Below are positions 63,314-64,000 of a DNA stretch of 64,000 nt, piece after piece. This stretch comes from Nocardia miyunensis NBRC 108239 (GTDB lineage: Bacteria; Actinomycetota; Actinomycetes; Mycobacteriales; Mycobacteriaceae): NCBI RefSeq assembly GCF_001613065.1, contig NZ_BDBQ01000029.1, positions 140,112 to 204,111 on the forward strand. The letters are read 5' to 3'. The notes beneath the pieces were generated by a model, which saw only the letters and a list, made by a program, of their open reading frames with translations, was not told the origin of the DNA and did no database searches. Made by a program: the position numbers and the translations under genes. Numbering within the stretch: position 1 is the first letter of the stretch; each line of letters starts with the position of its first letter.

Positions 63314-64000
63314 GTGGCAGCTACCCAACGCGACCGATCCGAGGTGCCCGCACCGCACCGCTCGATCATCCCGTCGGTGCCCGGCATCCCGGCCGGCGCG
63401 GCGGTGTTGATCGCGGTGGCGTGCACTCTTATCGGGTTTTTCATCGACGCAAGCGGCGGTGGCAGAGATCTGACTCACGTGTTCGCCGGCGCCTACATCA
63501 TCGGTTGTGCGCTGGCCGCGCTCGCGGTTCGCTACCGCGGCCTGTTCACCACGATGGTCATCCCGCCGCTGCTGCTGTTCATCGCCGTACCCGTCGCCTA
63601 TGGGCAGTTGCTGGACCATACGTCGTCCTCGGTGAAGGACATCCTGCTCAACCAGGGCATCCCGCTGGTGAACCGCTTCCCGGTGATGGCCATCGCCACC
63701 GTGATCGTGCTGGCGATCGGTCTGGGCCGCCTGGTGCTGCAACGCCGCCTGGAGGAGGCCGAACCACGCGCGCGGGGTAGTCGGACGCGCAGGGGCGATT
63801 CCTGGGGTCCACGGGCGGGTTCCAGCCGTTCGCGCCGCAGCCGGGGCACCAGGTCCTCGGACACCCTCCGCAGCCGCGCTCGCGCACAGTCCGCCACCGA
63901 CGAGAAGGACGCCACGAAACCCACTCGCGGAAGCCGCAAGACCACCGGACGGGTCGCCGAGCGCCCGCCGCGGGTCTCGGCCGCCCAGGGCTCCCGCACC
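63314..64000 (+). CDS. DUF6542-like membrane protein, C-terminus beyond the window
   Basis: 229 codons are visible, open at the right edge. A short basic N-terminus precedes four hydrophobic segments (GAAVLIAVACTLIGFFI; FAGAYIIGCALAALAV; TMVIPPLLLFIAVPVAY; FPVMAIATVIVLAIGLG), then a long Arg/Ser-rich cytoplasmic tail (RGSRTRRGDS, SSRSRRSRGTRSS). The four-helix part plus basic tail matches the DUF6542 proteins found near ychF and xseA in mycobacteria (Rv1111c type). Function unknown. The GTG start is supported by a -10-like TAGTGT and the domain beginning right after. Confidence 0.75.
   Translation, partial: MAATQRDRSEVPAPHRSIIPSVPGIPAGAAVLIAVACTLIGFFIDASGGGRDLTHVFAGAYIIGCALAALAVRYRGLFTTMVIPPLLLFIAVPVAYGQLLDHTSSSVKDILLNQGIPLVNRFPVMAIATVIVLAIGLGRLVLQRRLEEAEPRARGSRTRRGDSWGPRAGSSRSRRSRGTRSSDTLRSRARAQSATDEKDATKPTRGSRKTTGRVAERPPRVSAAQGSRT

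Overview
The window is chromosomal DNA of a GC-rich actinomycete of the mycolic-acid group, most likely Nocardia or a close relative. The evidence is the lineage-specific genes: PimE (PIM mannosyltransferase), MshB (mycothiol pathway), LpqW, a deazaflavin (F420) synthase half and a mycothiol-dependent-isomerase-like protein. GTG starts and 4-bp start/stop overlaps are frequent. I see no transposase, integrase, CRISPR array, rRNA or convincing tRNA. The left 16 kb keeps the gene order I remember for the M. tuberculosis Rv1157c-Rv1178 neighbourhood: dapC, fdxC, fbiC, Rv1171-like, mshB, lpqW, typA, phhB, pimE and an Rv1157c-like exported protein. The striking exception is the F420 gene, which has only its CofG half.

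Layout. 1-7.3 kb: dapC (cut by the edge), ferredoxin, CofG, two bacterial PH-domain membrane proteins and an APC-superfamily permease. 7.3-16.1 kb: a 52-aa ORF coupled to a small membrane protein, mshB-lpqW, typA, phhB, pimE and an exported Ala/Pro-rich protein. 16.2-19.9 kb: a Ser-rich nonapeptide-repeat protein, a Tat-exported DUF1906 protein, an internally duplicated protein of unknown function, and 1 kb with no credible gene but a perfect hairpin. 20-24.1 kb: a four-gene osmoprotectant (glycine betaine-type) ABC importer. 24.1-31.7 kb: accessory genes, including a decapitated GNAT gene, a WYL regulator with a divergent TIGR03086 gene, a cell-wall amidase, ychF, a P-loop kinase-like gene, a HAD hydrolase, a gene remnant and a secreted serine protease.

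32-43.4 kb is catabolic. A zinc alcohol dehydrogenase is followed by hmgA-fahA (homogentisate to fumarate plus acetoacetate) with a divergent unknown gene and an IclR regulator. Next comes a five-gene minus-strand operon (NTF2-like protein, two SDRs, an FAD dehydrogenase, an MHS-type transporter) divergent from a second IclR gene, with a perfect 15-bp palindrome between them. 43.6-50.6 kb: a 923-aa protein with a trypco2-like N-terminus and TPRs, a methyltransferase, a flavodoxin-like protein and a sugar-type ABC pair lacking its second permease and ATPase. 50.9-64 kb: cstA with its YbdD partner, then DNA maintenance genes: an Ada/AlkA fusion, an Ogt-barstar fusion, sbcD - small ORF - sbcC, rmuC, and a DUF6542-like membrane protein cut by the right edge.

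The best candidates for something undescribed are the alkyltransferase-barstar fusion, the Ser-rich nonapeptide solenoid, the trypco2/TPR protein, the CofG-only FbiC, and the ORF wedged between sbcD and sbcC. A pattern across the window is that four unrelated proteins (PH-domain protein, ProV, TPR protein, SbcC) carry long Ala/Ser/Thr/Gly/Asp-rich disordered inserts or tails, two of them built from tandem repeats.
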